A DNA stretch of 64,000 nucleotides. It comes from Symsagittifera roscoffensis. Taxonomy: Eukaryota; Xenacoelomorpha; Acoela; Convolutidae. Each line of letters starts with the position of its first letter. The first letter of the stretch is position 1. Where the stretch lies: contig NC_087062.1 of NCBI RefSeq assembly GCF_963678635.1, positions 13,498,670 through 13,562,669 on the forward strand, given 5' to 3'. This document shows positions 46,208 to 54,676 of the stretch, one piece after another. The notes below the pieces were generated by a model that was not told the origin of the DNA, ran no database searches, and saw only the letters and a list, made by a program, of their open reading frames with translations. Made by a program: the position numbers and the translations under genes.

Positions 46208-48443
46208 CACTGCACGGACGGAACCAAGGCATCAATCTTTGCCTTGACCATATTCTTTCAATGGCTTTAGGTATCCTCAGAACCTTGCAGGTGGTTCTGA
46301 AAAGATCCAATTCACGACTCATTTTAACGCTGCTCAACTGTTCAGGAGTCGGCACGGCCGTCTCCTGCTCACTTGTGTCCGCGTTAGCCTCCAACCATCT
46401 CACTGCTAGCATGGCGCTAACCACCACGATTGACACTTGTTGATTCTGATCGGGCAACCCCGTGGAGTACAACTCCTCCACGTCCCATACTAAGATCAGA
46501 TTCCCGCGTTTGGGATACCACAACGTCTGCGCCAAGCAGTGGCAAGGATACTCCCCATGGGTTCTCACTATGTTCCTTCGGGTCCGATACCCTGAGGCTC
46601 CCAGCAACGGTTCCACTTCCATCAGAATTCTATGTAAATCGTCTTTCTCTTCTATGGTGGGGAATTCAGTGGGTAACGCTCCACTCGCTTTCTGTTTCTG
46701 GAACTCACTCACGTTACCTTCGTTCAGTCTCATGAACTCTTCACCCACAACGTCTTGCAATTCGCCTTCTGATCTTTTCGGGACTGCCCGAAAGATCTTT
46801 GCCAACAAGTCATATGACCTTTCTGACATTCTGGCCAACCTCACGCACTTTGGCACAGAGAAAAGTTGGTCAACCAACACTTGTTGCGTCCTCGCATCCA
46901 TTACCACCATGTGCGTAGGATACTTGCTATTACAATATGGCGCGGAGCTTGAACCCACCATATGTTTTGAACCAGTAGGTCTGTGATAGGCTTCACTATC
47001 CTTCAGATTCATTTCATTTTCTAGAGCTTCTCGCCAGCCTCCAATCTTCTGCTCTGTCTGCAATGCTCCAGGGAATATTTCCACGCTGAGGGACGTCACT
47101 AGCTCATGGGCACGCTCCAGGCGCTCGAGCGATTCTATCGAACTCGTCATGCTACAAAATCCCAAGGCTGTGATCAGGTTTACGTCCGTCACCCCATGGC
47201 AGTCTGCGACCAACTCCATGGCACTCTTATCTGACATGCTCAATCTCCCGTACAATCGTGCCAGTTGTCGATGCTGCTCGCTCAGCGTAATCAGGCAGTG
47301 TCCCAGGTTACAAACATGTCCTTCCATCCCACTGTGTTGAGCCAAGCATGTGCCTTGCTTCAACCAATTACTCGGTGTACCTTCCTCGGACAGCTCCGTG
47401 GACGGGTTGCTCTTCCTCTTCGTCAATTTCATGGCCAGCAGGTGATGTATCATGGCCAGATCATGTAAACTCGCATCATCATCCCGGTCAAACATGATAT
47501 CCGCGGTCATGTCCCAGATTAAGCCTGCGTTAGGATGGGGACACCAGGAAGGCTTCATGAGTTCCCACATCACTACTAGACTGGTTTTCAAGGGACCGTC
47601 CCAAGAACCACAATCAAAACTCACTTGTCCTTTTAGCTCGGGAATCGAGGGTTCGACCACTCGTTCTTCCAGAATAATTCCCAGCTTGGGTTGTTCCACC
47701 ATCAGCATTCCGATTTCCTTAATCCGTCCAACCCAGAAGTTGAGCACTGTGACTTGCTCATAGTCGAAGTACGCTTCCCTGGCTTCTTCATTCACGAAGG
47801 GATTATACGCTATCCCCGGTATGCCAGACACATATTGGAATGACTTCCGTTTCCCTAGTGTTGCAAACTCTTTTTGTCCTCTGACCGCTTCAATCAACTC
47901 CCGGCTCACTTTCAATTCTTTGTTGGAATATCTTCTCACCTCTTCCAACTTGCGATAGTTTTCCATATCATTCGACTCCTTGCTTGGCACAGTCAATGGC
48001 ATGTCCTGATATAGTTCCAGGAGTGCCCTAAGGAAGTTCCTTTCACAATCAACTCCCTTTTGCCGAATGATCTTTATACATTCTCCCAAAACAGGAGTGG
48101 GGATACGATCCACCACGAACCTGACAAAGCAAAGGGCATCCTTTCGCTTAGCCCATGCTATCGCTGAATCGTCTTTTGAGATCAAGGCTCGCAGAGCTTC
48201 CATCAATTCTAGCTCCTGTTCTCGTGATCTCGAGTCATTACTGGCTTCATACTCCGCCTTCTTGATGCCCATCAAGCACCAAGCCAGTCGTACTTGTAGA
48301 TCAGTTCTCGTGCATGGATGAGCTAGGTATGCTGCCACCGTCGCAGGTGCATGCATCGTCTCAACGAAGTATTTCTGGAGGGCCGCCCTCCAAGAAACCT
48401 CTAGCAGTTTTTCCAATCCAACTTCGTTCGCTTCCGATGACAT
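46188..48443 (-). CDS. ORF6, large unknown protein (751 aa)
   Basis: ATG at 48443, 18 nt after the ORF5 stop, opens an uninterrupted 751-codon frame. I do not recognise a family. The N-terminal ~150 residues look alpha-helical with a Leu/Ala/Arg pattern. The middle (about 290-420) has Trp-, Cys- and His-containing blocks (KPSWCPHPN, GTCLAQH, HVCNLGHC). The C-terminal third is again helical. There is no signal peptide, membrane helix or enzyme motif. Good codon composition over 2.2 kb with no stop argues for a real, recently functional gene. A structural (capsid-like) role is possible from size and position but is only inference. Confidence 0.65.
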   Translation of the reverse strand: MSSEANEVGLEKLLEVSWRAALQKYFVETMHAPATVAAYLAHPCTRTDLQVRLAWCLMGIKKAEYEASNDSRSREQELELMEALRALISKDDSAIAWAKRKDALCFVRFVVDRIPTPVLGECIKIIRQKGVDCERNFLRALLELYQDMPLTVPSKESNDMENYRKLEEVRRYSNKELKVSRELIEAVRGQKEFATLGKRKSFQYVSGIPGIAYNPFVNEEAREAYFDYEQVTVLNFWVGRIKEIGMLMVEQPKLGIILEERVVEPSIPELKGQVSFDCGSWDGPLKTSLVVMWELMKPSWCPHPNAGLIWDMTADIMFDRDDDASLHDLAMIHHLLAMKLTKRKSNPSTELSEEGTPSNWLKQGTCLAQHSGMEGHVCNLGHCLITLSEQHRQLARLYGRLSMSDKSAMELVADCHGVTDVNLITALGFCSMTSSIESLERLERAHELVTSLSVEIFPGALQTEQKIGGWREALENEMNLKDSEAYHRPTGSKHMVGSSSAPYCNSKYPTHMVVMDARTQQVLVDQLFSVPKCVRLARMSERSYDLLAKIFRAVPKRSEGELQDVVGEEFMRLNEGNVSEFQKQKASGALPTEFPTIEEKDDLHRILMEVEPLLGASGYRTRRNIVRTHGEYPCHCLAQTLWYPKRGNLILVWDVEELYSTGLPDQNQQVSIVVVSAMLAVRWLEANADTSEQETAVPTPEQLSSVKMSRELDLFRTTCKVLRIPKAIERIWSRQRLMPWFRPCSDDILDV

Positions 48444-48461
48444 TACCGTGCCATACTCTTT

Positions 48462-50708
48462 TCAATTGAAGTTAGAGTTCTCCGTAAGCCCTTTCAGATA
48501 TTCTTGCATGGCCCGCTTTTCACTCCAAGCCATCAGGTGCCCTCTCGCGGAGTTCCTCGCTTTCAACATCTCCACATAACCCCCTGCCGGATCTCCCATG
48601 TGGACCGATTCCGGCACAGTTATTCGACTGTACTCGACCACGTCGAGTTGTCCTTCCAGTTTCAACTTGGCCATGTTGATTCGCGAGGGCCTATAATCTT
48701 CAAGTCCTCCCGATCCACATTGACTGATGATTTCCATTTCTAGCTTAGTGTCTGCCAGGGTTCGCGCCGTCTTCTTCGATCTCGTGGCGGTTTTGGTCAG
48801 ACCTGCCAAGAGCATAGGGGGTATCAGATTATCTTTTTCTCCCCCTGTCAGCGTTGCGCTATCTCCTTGCCCGCTCTCGCCTGAACGACCTGCGCTCGTT
48901 AAAGAGGTCACCACTGCGCTGGCTCTCGACTTCACCACTCTCGGGTTCATGGCTCGACTTCCTGTTTTCCCTTTTAGTCGCTTCAGCCCTTTCTTGGCTC
49001 GTCTGACAGGTAATTTCTGTGCAACATGCTGATCATCGGCACTGTCTTCTGTTACTGACTCGGTCAGAACATCCGACTCCATGGAGCTCACTATTTTCTC
49101 CAGGACCTCACGCATGATGGGTTGATTCAATCCCACCTTCATTATGGACTGTGTCCCATATCGTCGTATCACGTCCCACGATTTTTCCATGAAGTTCACT
49201 CGGCTCCAGGTTGCTCCTGTCTTGCCTTCCAGCTCCATTTGATATCTTTCCCATTCCTCTTCTGGTAACGTACTGAGGAACAATATCTTCATCGACTCTT
49301 CGATTTTCCTCCTCCTCGGTGATTCATGAAGCAGTTTCTGCGGATCCCTGCTTCGGCACTCTCTAGCCTGGCTTATTGGGTCCATCGGAGATAGATCGGC
49401 CGACGCCTCCTTTGTAGGAGACATGAAGGACGATGGTGCCATCAGCAATAAACTCCCATCGACTTCCCCATCGTCGTCTTCACTGAACCGGTATTCTAGC
49501 AAGTCCCTCTCCAACGCTCCTAGATCGGTCTCTCCCAGTTTCTCCGTCTTACTTCCGGTCCCGTCATCGTTATCGTCCTGATCCATCAATTCATCGTCGT
49601 CCGCATCAGGTTTCGGCTTGGGTCCCGAGGGTCCTTGTCGTGCGTCTGTGCCCGAATCCGGCCGAGCCGGTACGGCCATGTCTCCTGCGTGATAAAACAA
49701 TTCATCATCCACCAGGAATTCTACTAACTCCTCGCCATGTGGAGCCAGGTCTTCTATCGTTATATATGAGCCTCCTCTGCTCTCCCTTGTCACCTCCAGC
49801 ATCACTACTTTCGCTTCTCCTGACCACTTCAGTCTCGATAAGTCATCCGCGGAAGAATACACTTCGTTCCACGTTTCAGCCGAGACCTCTGGTCTCCTGG
49901 AGGGTAGTGCCTTGATCTTTTTCCTGCTCCAGGCATAGGGGAATGAGAAGTCAAACGTATGCGCGGCGGCAGCGTTCCAGCTGATGAAGCGCGGCTCCAT
50001 CCCTCCACTCCACTTCAGCATTCTCTTCTCTGCGTCACGAGCTGCTCCGATGCGAGGGGCAATGATGGGAGACGTGGCTCCCAACAACATCCTCCTTATC
50101 TGTGGATATCGAGGGCATTGGTCCGGCAGCGGCCTGGACCCAGGAAGCCATGTTTGTTGATTCTCTTTCGCGTGGGCGTAGGCTCCTGGCAATTGAGGTA
50201 CTCCCACAGCCTCTCCTGTATCTTTCACCACTGGTCTCAAATTCCAAAGTTTTGGGTTAAACTGGATGTGGGACAGATCCTCACGGCATATTCGGCATTT
50301 GAAGTGGTTGTTGAAGTCCATCAACACCCAGCCTGGCTCTGCTATTCTTCCGAACAGCCTATCGTCGCTAGCCAGCTTTCTCAGTTCACTCTGCTCTACC
50401 CAATTCAGCACGTAACAATCCACAACTGAGACCAGGTTAACGTACAACACCGAATTCCTGTACGCTTTAACTTGCACATCCGGGAACGCAAAAGACATCA
50501 CCGGTCCATACACCACTGTGACGAATTCCCTCAGCCCGTGGACCAGAGCCAACGGGTCGATCCGCATCATGACAGCCAAGTCTGTCAGCAAGGGCATGCC
50601 ACAATACTGCTTACATTCACCCGCATCCGTCGCCACCTTATCTTCTCCCGTGACGCTTCTGTTCTTTTGCAAGAGATATTGGAGCAGGAGAGTCCTCCAG
50701 TCTTTCAT
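48462..50708 (-). CDS. ORF5, large unknown protein with Cys/His motif (748 aa)
   Basis: The ATG at 50708-50706 overlaps the ORF4 stop as ATGA, which fixes the start and suggests termination-reinitiation. A Cys/His cluster H-x2-C-x2-C-x5-H (NHFKCRICREDLSH, about residues 132-147) may bind zinc. A very acidic segment (DADDDELMDQDDNDDG) lies near the middle, and a basic segment (RRAKKGLKRLKGK) later. The N-terminal quarter is helical. The frame is open 29 codons further upstream inside ORF4, so a frameshift product is also possible. No family is recognised. Mixed acidic/basic low-complexity segments suggest interaction with nucleic acid or other element proteins (inference). Confidence 0.6.
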   Translation of the reverse strand: MKDWRTLLLQYLLQKNRSVTGEDKVATDAGECKQYCGMPLLTDLAVMMRIDPLALVHGLREFVTVVYGPVMSFAFPDVQVKAYRNSVLYVNLVSVVDCYVLNWVEQSELRKLASDDRLFGRIAEPGWVLMDFNNHFKCRICREDLSHIQFNPKLWNLRPVVKDTGEAVGVPQLPGAYAHAKENQQTWLPGSRPLPDQCPRYPQIRRMLLGATSPIIAPRIGAARDAEKRMLKWSGGMEPRFISWNAAAAHTFDFSFPYAWSRKKIKALPSRRPEVSAETWNEVYSSADDLSRLKWSGEAKVVMLEVTRESRGGSYITIEDLAPHGEELVEFLVDDELFYHAGDMAVPARPDSGTDARQGPSGPKPKPDADDDELMDQDDNDDGTGSKTEKLGETDLGALERDLLEYRFSEDDDGEVDGSLLLMAPSSFMSPTKEASADLSPMDPISQARECRSRDPQKLLHESPRRRKIEESMKILFLSTLPEEEWERYQMELEGKTGATWSRVNFMEKSWDVIRRYGTQSIMKVGLNQPIMREVLEKIVSSMESDVLTESVTEDSADDQHVAQKLPVRRAKKGLKRLKGKTGSRAMNPRVVKSRASAVVTSLTSAGRSGESGQGDSATLTGGEKDNLIPPMLLAGLTKTATRSKKTARTLADTKLEMEIISQCGSGGLEDYRPSRINMAKLKLEGQLDVVEYSRITVPESVHMGDPAGGYVEMLKARNSARGHLMAWSEKRAMQEYLKGLTENSNFN

Positions 50709-51319
50709 CTTCCTGAGCGAGGCGGTTTCCAACTGTTCATTGAACTCACGACTTGGTCCCTGAAGTTGTTCAGGGTAACGCAACAGCACAAGCAAATCAC
50801 CCAGTCGCCCAGTCGACCGTAGGTCATGGCAATCAGAGTCAGGAGTCCATCCAATCTCAAATCTGCCAACGCTTGGGTAAAGAGGTTTGCCGGTCCTTTC
50901 ACAAAGTTTTCATGACCAAATGTCACGTATAAGGCTATCACCAGGCCAATCGACAACTTCCTAATGTCCTTGACGAAACTCGCGATCAGGTTCCTAGATG
51001 CCTTCGGATAGCACGTCGATAGGAAAGATGGCGTCCATCCCACTTCCATTCCACCCAAGATGGCATCTGATCGTTCATACTGTGCCTTCGTGGCCAGCAC
51101 GTCAGCTTGGAACTTGTCCAGCGACATCGTGTTTAGGTCTTGCATCAGTTTCAACATCTTGCCTCCAGCCAACTCCCGGGCATCAAATAGATTCTTCAGA
51201 TACACGTGTATCTCTTTAATTATTGCCGGCGCATGCTCGAACGCGTCCTCACCCAAGGTGCACAGCCTCGGTGACAAATACAACCATACGTTGTTGTGCG
51301 GCTTCGTACGCAAAGCCAT
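50705..51319 (-). CDS. ORF4, unknown protein (204 aa)
   Basis: ATG at 51319 lies inside the end of the SGNH ORF (100-nt overlap, -1 frame). The product has hydrophobic segments at about residues 140-160 and 178-195 (IGLVIALYV, VICLCCCV) that could be membrane-associated, and an amphipathic N-terminal half. It ends in the ATGA overlap with ORF5. No family is recognised. An alternative is that ORF4 is the continuation of the SGNH protein through a -1 shift; the frame is open upstream of its ATG for at least 13 codons. Confidence 0.5.
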   Translation of the reverse strand: MALRTKPHNNVWLYLSPRLCTLGEDAFEHAPAIIKEIHVYLKNLFDARELAGGKMLKLMQDLNTMSLDKFQADVLATKAQYERSDAILGGMEVGWTPSFLSTCYPKASRNLIASFVKDIRKLSIGLVIALYVTFGHENFVKGPANLFTQALADLRLDGLLTLIAMTYGRLGDWVICLCCCVTLNNFRDQVVSSMNSWKPPRSGR

Positions 51320-53538
51320 GCCATGAGGTCCTCCTCCGCTGACGTCATGTTCTTTCTGATCATCCTTCCCTGCTCATTCTCTGCATGATCCATCTGTCTG
51401 AACCAGAGATCATCAGCCACCTGTTGTACTAACAGATGATCGTCATCTACCCCTGGTCTTAACTTCAGTAATCTGGCGAAGTTGGACAGCTCCAACCCCA
51501 GAACTTCATCTAGCACCAACCGAGTTGTGCTACAATCTCTGAGCCCCTGTATGGCATTCGAAATGTCAGCCCAAACGGCGGGAAGCTCAGATCGGGACGG
51601 ATAGTAATTGTCCGGGTCCACCACTCTGTTTGGGGCAGGAATTATCTCGTTGAATATCCCCTCTGCTATCGTTGTGACCATTGTGTACACAAATTGAAGG
51701 GGTTCTGGCAACGCAGCGTAGCCTGGTGACAATACAAAGATCACCTTCACCACATTCATGGTGAAGCGTTGTCTTGCTGCTGCTTCTACCTCGGCCATCG
51801 CCGAGAGCAGTGTCATTATCGCCTCCCTTATAACCTCGTTACTCGGGATCGACCCATCCGTCAGATGTGACAATAAGCCCCTGCTTTGCAGATGATCATT
51901 TGAGCCTGCAACCACTATTACCTGCGGCTCCATACTGACCACCCTTCGCACACTTATCATCATGCCGATTGCTTGTCCCCAGTCCAATTTAGGTGCCGTC
52001 AAGAAAATCACATCAGGCCAGAAGAGAGAACGGGGCGTGTAGAGATAATCGGAGCCGGCCACAATCAGATACTTGGCAGCCTTCATGTCCAAGGGATCAT
52101 AAGCTGCAAAAAGGCCATCGCCTATCGGGGCCTTCAGGTTCCCATATCTCTTATCGTCTCCAACCACTGTTGTCGTTCGGGGGTAGTCCCTCGAATACTC
52201 GCCAGGCGTCTGACCGGGTGGTTTAGCGAATTGTCTGTACATCTTGTGATGTTTGTTATTGGGCTTGTTCTTCGTCTGGAATTTGCCCTTGCGAGCAGGT
52301 GGCGTCCTTTCCCGGGTCCTATCTCGAACATCGGTGAGCGACCGGGTATTTAAGGGTCCAAAGGTATTGTCATGAGGCAATCCATTCAAGTCTACATGTC
52401 GGAGTGAGGTCGAGGAGCTGAATTTCTCCTGCTCTGCTAGCAGCCAATCCACGCCCGGTATCCGATAAAGTCGCGATACTGTGGGACTTTCTCCGCCAGT
52501 CATTCTCATTGCGTCCTCCCGACACGTCAAGGTATTCATGTTCAATTTCGCCGACATGTCCGTCTTATTTTGACCCCAATGACTAGGATCTGATCTATTG
52601 CAAAGCAGCCTGCTGCCTGATTCGATTCCCTCCGCTGGCACGGTACTTGTAGACGGTCCTGCTGTCGAAGCAGGATTTGTCGTGACAGGCGAATCGTTCC
52701 TCCTAGACGCGGTCTGGGAGTTATTCCTGTTGTTCTGTTCCACCGATCTGCCGAGTCGGCTTCCAATCGATTGCGGCCTGAGAGGAGGAGCAGTCCCTAG
52801 CCTGTCTCTCACGTTTGAGCTCGGAGCGACGGTTGCGGCTCCAACCGTCTCCGTTGCCAAGGGCCCTAGACGGTTAGCGAGGGATTCGGGCACGGTTGCC
52901 CTTATTCTACTCCCTCCGGTCGAATTGGTCCGAGCCAAAGAACCGGTCGCCCTCGACTCTTGCTCCGCTTCCCTCAATTGCGTCTGAAACACATCATTAA
53001 TCCAATGCCTCCCTCGTTGGGTATTGAAGTGCACTCCATCTTTAGTGAGCGCGATGTGGTCAGTCATGCGCAGCATATTTTCGAGATCCAGGAGTCGCAA
53101 CTCGCCAGGGTTGTTTCTCACCAGACTGCGGGTCATTTCATTCCACCGCGTCACGTTGCTATTCATGAAATCTGCAACTATGGTGCCCACCAAAGGATTT
53201 GGTGGTATCGTGCACAGGATCACGAGCTTGGGTCTGTACTTTTCTTTCAATTCGTTCAAGAGACACACCAATAGAGGTTCCCACTTGTTCTCCGGAGTCA
53301 CGGGGGCTCTTGAGACGTCATTGGTCCCCAGCATTATTATTAATGTATCCAAATGATCCTCGCTCTGGAACTCCATCATTTTGATGACCTGAGCCACTGA
53401 GGCTCCTCCAAAGGACAGAATGGTAGTCTGACCATAGACGAAGATCTCATTCAGATCTCTCACCAAACTGTCTCCAATGATCAAATGGCGACTCCCTAGG
53501 GGAATTACTTGGTCGTTCGTGGCGGGTTCCAGCTCATG
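51220..53538 (-). CDS. SGNH (GDSL-type) hydrolase-domain protein
   Basis: The frame is open from 53538 to a stop at 51220-51222 (up to 772 codons). An SGNH fold is clear near the start: RHLIIGDSLVRDL (block I, nucleophile Ser), SFGGAS (block II Gly), IIMLGTND (block III Asn) and KDGVHFN (block V, Asp-x2-His), so the esterase/lipase catalytic set is complete. A Ser/Arg/Pro-rich linker (about 170-440) leads to a second lobe with SGNH-like strands (YLIVAGSDYL, VIVVAGSNDHL, VIFVLSPG) but without a clear catalytic His. No ATG precedes the GDS block; the frame begins inside ORF2, so expression must use a -1 shift, a non-AUG start or splicing. SGNH esterases are known in ORF1 of CR1-like LINEs; in an LTR element this is unusual. 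Confidence 0.75.
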   Translation of the reverse strand, partial: HELEPATNDQVIPLGSRHLIIGDSLVRDLNEIFVYGQTTILSFGGASVAQVIKMMEFQSEDHLDTLIIMLGTNDVSRAPVTPENKWEPLLVCLLNELKEKYRPKLVILCTIPPNPLVGTIVADFMNSNVTRWNEMTRSLVRNNPGELRLLDLENMLRMTDHIALTKDGVHFNTQRGRHWINDVFQTQLREAEQESRATGSLARTNSTGGSRIRATVPESLANRLGPLATETVGAATVAPSSNVRDRLGTAPPLRPQSIGSRLGRSVEQNNRNNSQTASRRNDSPVTTNPASTAGPSTSTVPAEGIESGSRLLCNRSDPSHWGQNKTDMSAKLNMNTLTCREDAMRMTGGESPTVSRLYRIPGVDWLLAEQEKFSSSTSLRHVDLNGLPHDNTFGPLNTRSLTDVRDRTRERTPPARKGKFQTKNKPNNKHHKMYRQFAKPPGQTPGEYSRDYPRTTTVVGDDKRYGNLKAPIGDGLFAAYDPLDMKAAKYLIVAGSDYLYTPRSLFWPDVIFLTAPKLDWGQAIGMMISVRRVVSMEPQVIVVAGSNDHLQSRGLLSHLTDGSIPSNEVIREAIMTLLSAMAEVEAAARQRFTMNVVKVIFVLSPGYAALPEPLQFVYTMVTTIAEGIFNEIIPAPNRVVDPDNYYPSRSELPAVWADISNAIQGLRDCSTTRLVLDEVLGLELSNFARLLKLRPGVDDDHLLVQQVADDLWFRQMDHAENEQGRMIRKNMTSAEEDLMAWLCVRSRTTTYGCICHRGCAPWVRTRSSMRRQ

Positions 53539-54437
53539 TCATTCAGGCAGGCTCGAGGATGCTCGGCTGGCACTTGCGTGAACTGATGACGTGCCATCAG
53601 ATTCTTCCTGATGTCTACCACGCGAGACTTCTCAAAGACTCCACCAGGCGCCGAACACGCTATCGTGCGGGTTGTTCGCTCCGAGCTATTTGATGAATGA
53701 TCACGACGTTGGGAAGGAACGATCCTAACCAGTGTCCGCTCAGTGCCTCTGTTGATCTCATCCATCGCGGCTCTGGCCACTTGGTTGAATGATTCCTGAA
53801 ATTGAGGAGCTAGATAGGTGTCAGAAGGGTCTGGTATCGTGAACCTCTGACTCGAAGCAGGCGGTCGTGTCTGCTGAGGAGCCTCGGGCCCCCTTGATGC
53901 ACGCAAATCCAAAACCTCAGGTCCTCTCGATGCGCATAGCTCCTGCGCTGTTGTCCTGGGGCGTGTGTCGTTGGATCCCTCCGAGGATCTCATGCTCGCC
54001 AGGACTTCCGGTGACACTTGGCTCACCTTCACCATATACAGCTCCTTCAGGTGCTTTATCTCATCCTCCTTATAAGCCACCTGCAGATCTTCGTATTTCT
54101 TCTTCCATTCGTCCCTCTCTCGAGCTATTGCCCTATACTCCTGGAGTTTGGCACACAGCTCGCTCTGATCTTTCTCCTTCTTTTCCAGCGTCTCGATCGT
54201 CTCTGACGTCTGGATCTCTATCTCGCTCACTCTCACTTTCTTCAAAGGAGGAGCAGCTGTAGGAGAGTCGACCGAATGTGACGGGCCTGGCCCATCACGT
54301 TGTCTCTTCGCTCCGATGAGTGGCTGCGCCGGTTGGACTGGTAAGGGCATCTCACCTAGCCGGTGGTCCCTCTGCTCACCTAGTCCTGGCTCACGAGCCA
54401 GGTCGTGGCCAGACATTTCTCCACGCCTCCATCTCAT
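53505..54437 (-). CDS. ORF2, coiled-coil protein with basic motifs (310 aa)
   Basis: The ATG at 54437-54435 shares its A with the ORF1 stop (TGATG), which fixes the start. The N-terminus is basic and Pro-rich with two possible nuclear-localisation clusters (AKRQRDG and PLKKVRV, about residues 43-70). A coiled coil of about 65 residues (72-138) follows, rich in Glu, Lys and Leu. The rest is Ser/Arg/Pro-rich and looks disordered. No catalytic motif. It could be a Gag-like or accessory multimerising, nucleic-acid-binding protein (inference). The first ~164 residues also occur in the two chimeric copies at 55.1-57.5 kb; here Ile replaces Leu in the DE(I/L)KHLK stretch. Confidence 0.65.
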   Translation of the reverse strand: MRWRRGEMSGHDLAREPGLGEQRDHRLGEMPLPVQPAQPLIGAKRQRDGPGPSHSVDSPTAAPPLKKVRVSEIEIQTSETIETLEKKEKDQSELCAKLQEYRAIARERDEWKKKYEDLQVAYKEDEIKHLKELYMVKVSQVSPEVLASMRSSEGSNDTRPRTTAQELCASRGPEVLDLRASRGPEAPQQTRPPASSQRFTIPDPSDTYLAPQFQESFNQVARAAMDEINRGTERTLVRIVPSQRRDHSSNSSERTTRTIACSAPGGVFEKSRVVDIRKNLMARHQFTQVPAEHPRACLNDMSWNPPRTTK

Positions 54438-54676
54438 CAATCGTTTCGGCCTCTCTCGGCGGTCCCGGACTCACCGAAGGCCAACATCAACACGACTTCC
54501 GTAGGGCGATTCCCTCGACCCTCTCGTCCTAGTGCATTAAGGAGCGCGACCACAAACATCGCCAACCCCGGGTCTTCTCGTGTGAAATCACAATCGATCA
54601 GCCGCTGATAGATCTCGTCTAGAGTCGCTCCTAGACTCGCTGAGAGGAATTCCATGAGTTCGTTCGTGTCACCCAT
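54437..54676 (-). CDS. ORF1, small acidic helical protein (79 aa)
   Basis: ATG at 54676 to TGA at 54439-54437. The product is acidic and probably helical (ELMEFLSASLGATLDEIYQR), ending in a Gly/Arg tail. It is the first gene after the intergenic region, and its stop overlaps the ORF2 start as TGATG, a termination-reinitiation arrangement. Identical in sequence, as far as I can see, to the copies at 55966-56205 and 57495-57734. No family recognised. Confidence 0.6.
   Translation of the reverse strand: MGDTNELMEFLSASLGATLDEIYQRLIDCDFTREDPGLAMFVVALLNALGREGRGNRPTEVVLMLAFGESGTAERGRND

Noticed and set aside
46102-50822. Several plus-strand frames opposite ORF4-ORF7
   Set aside because: They are short, lie exactly opposite long minus-strand genes and show no motif; they follow from the GC-rich composition.
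51220-51319. A canonical slippery site for -1 frameshifting between the SGNH ORF and ORF4
   Set aside because: The overlap contains AGAAAGAAC upstream of the ORF4 ATG but no proper X-XXY-YYZ heptamer, and ORF4 has its own ATG.
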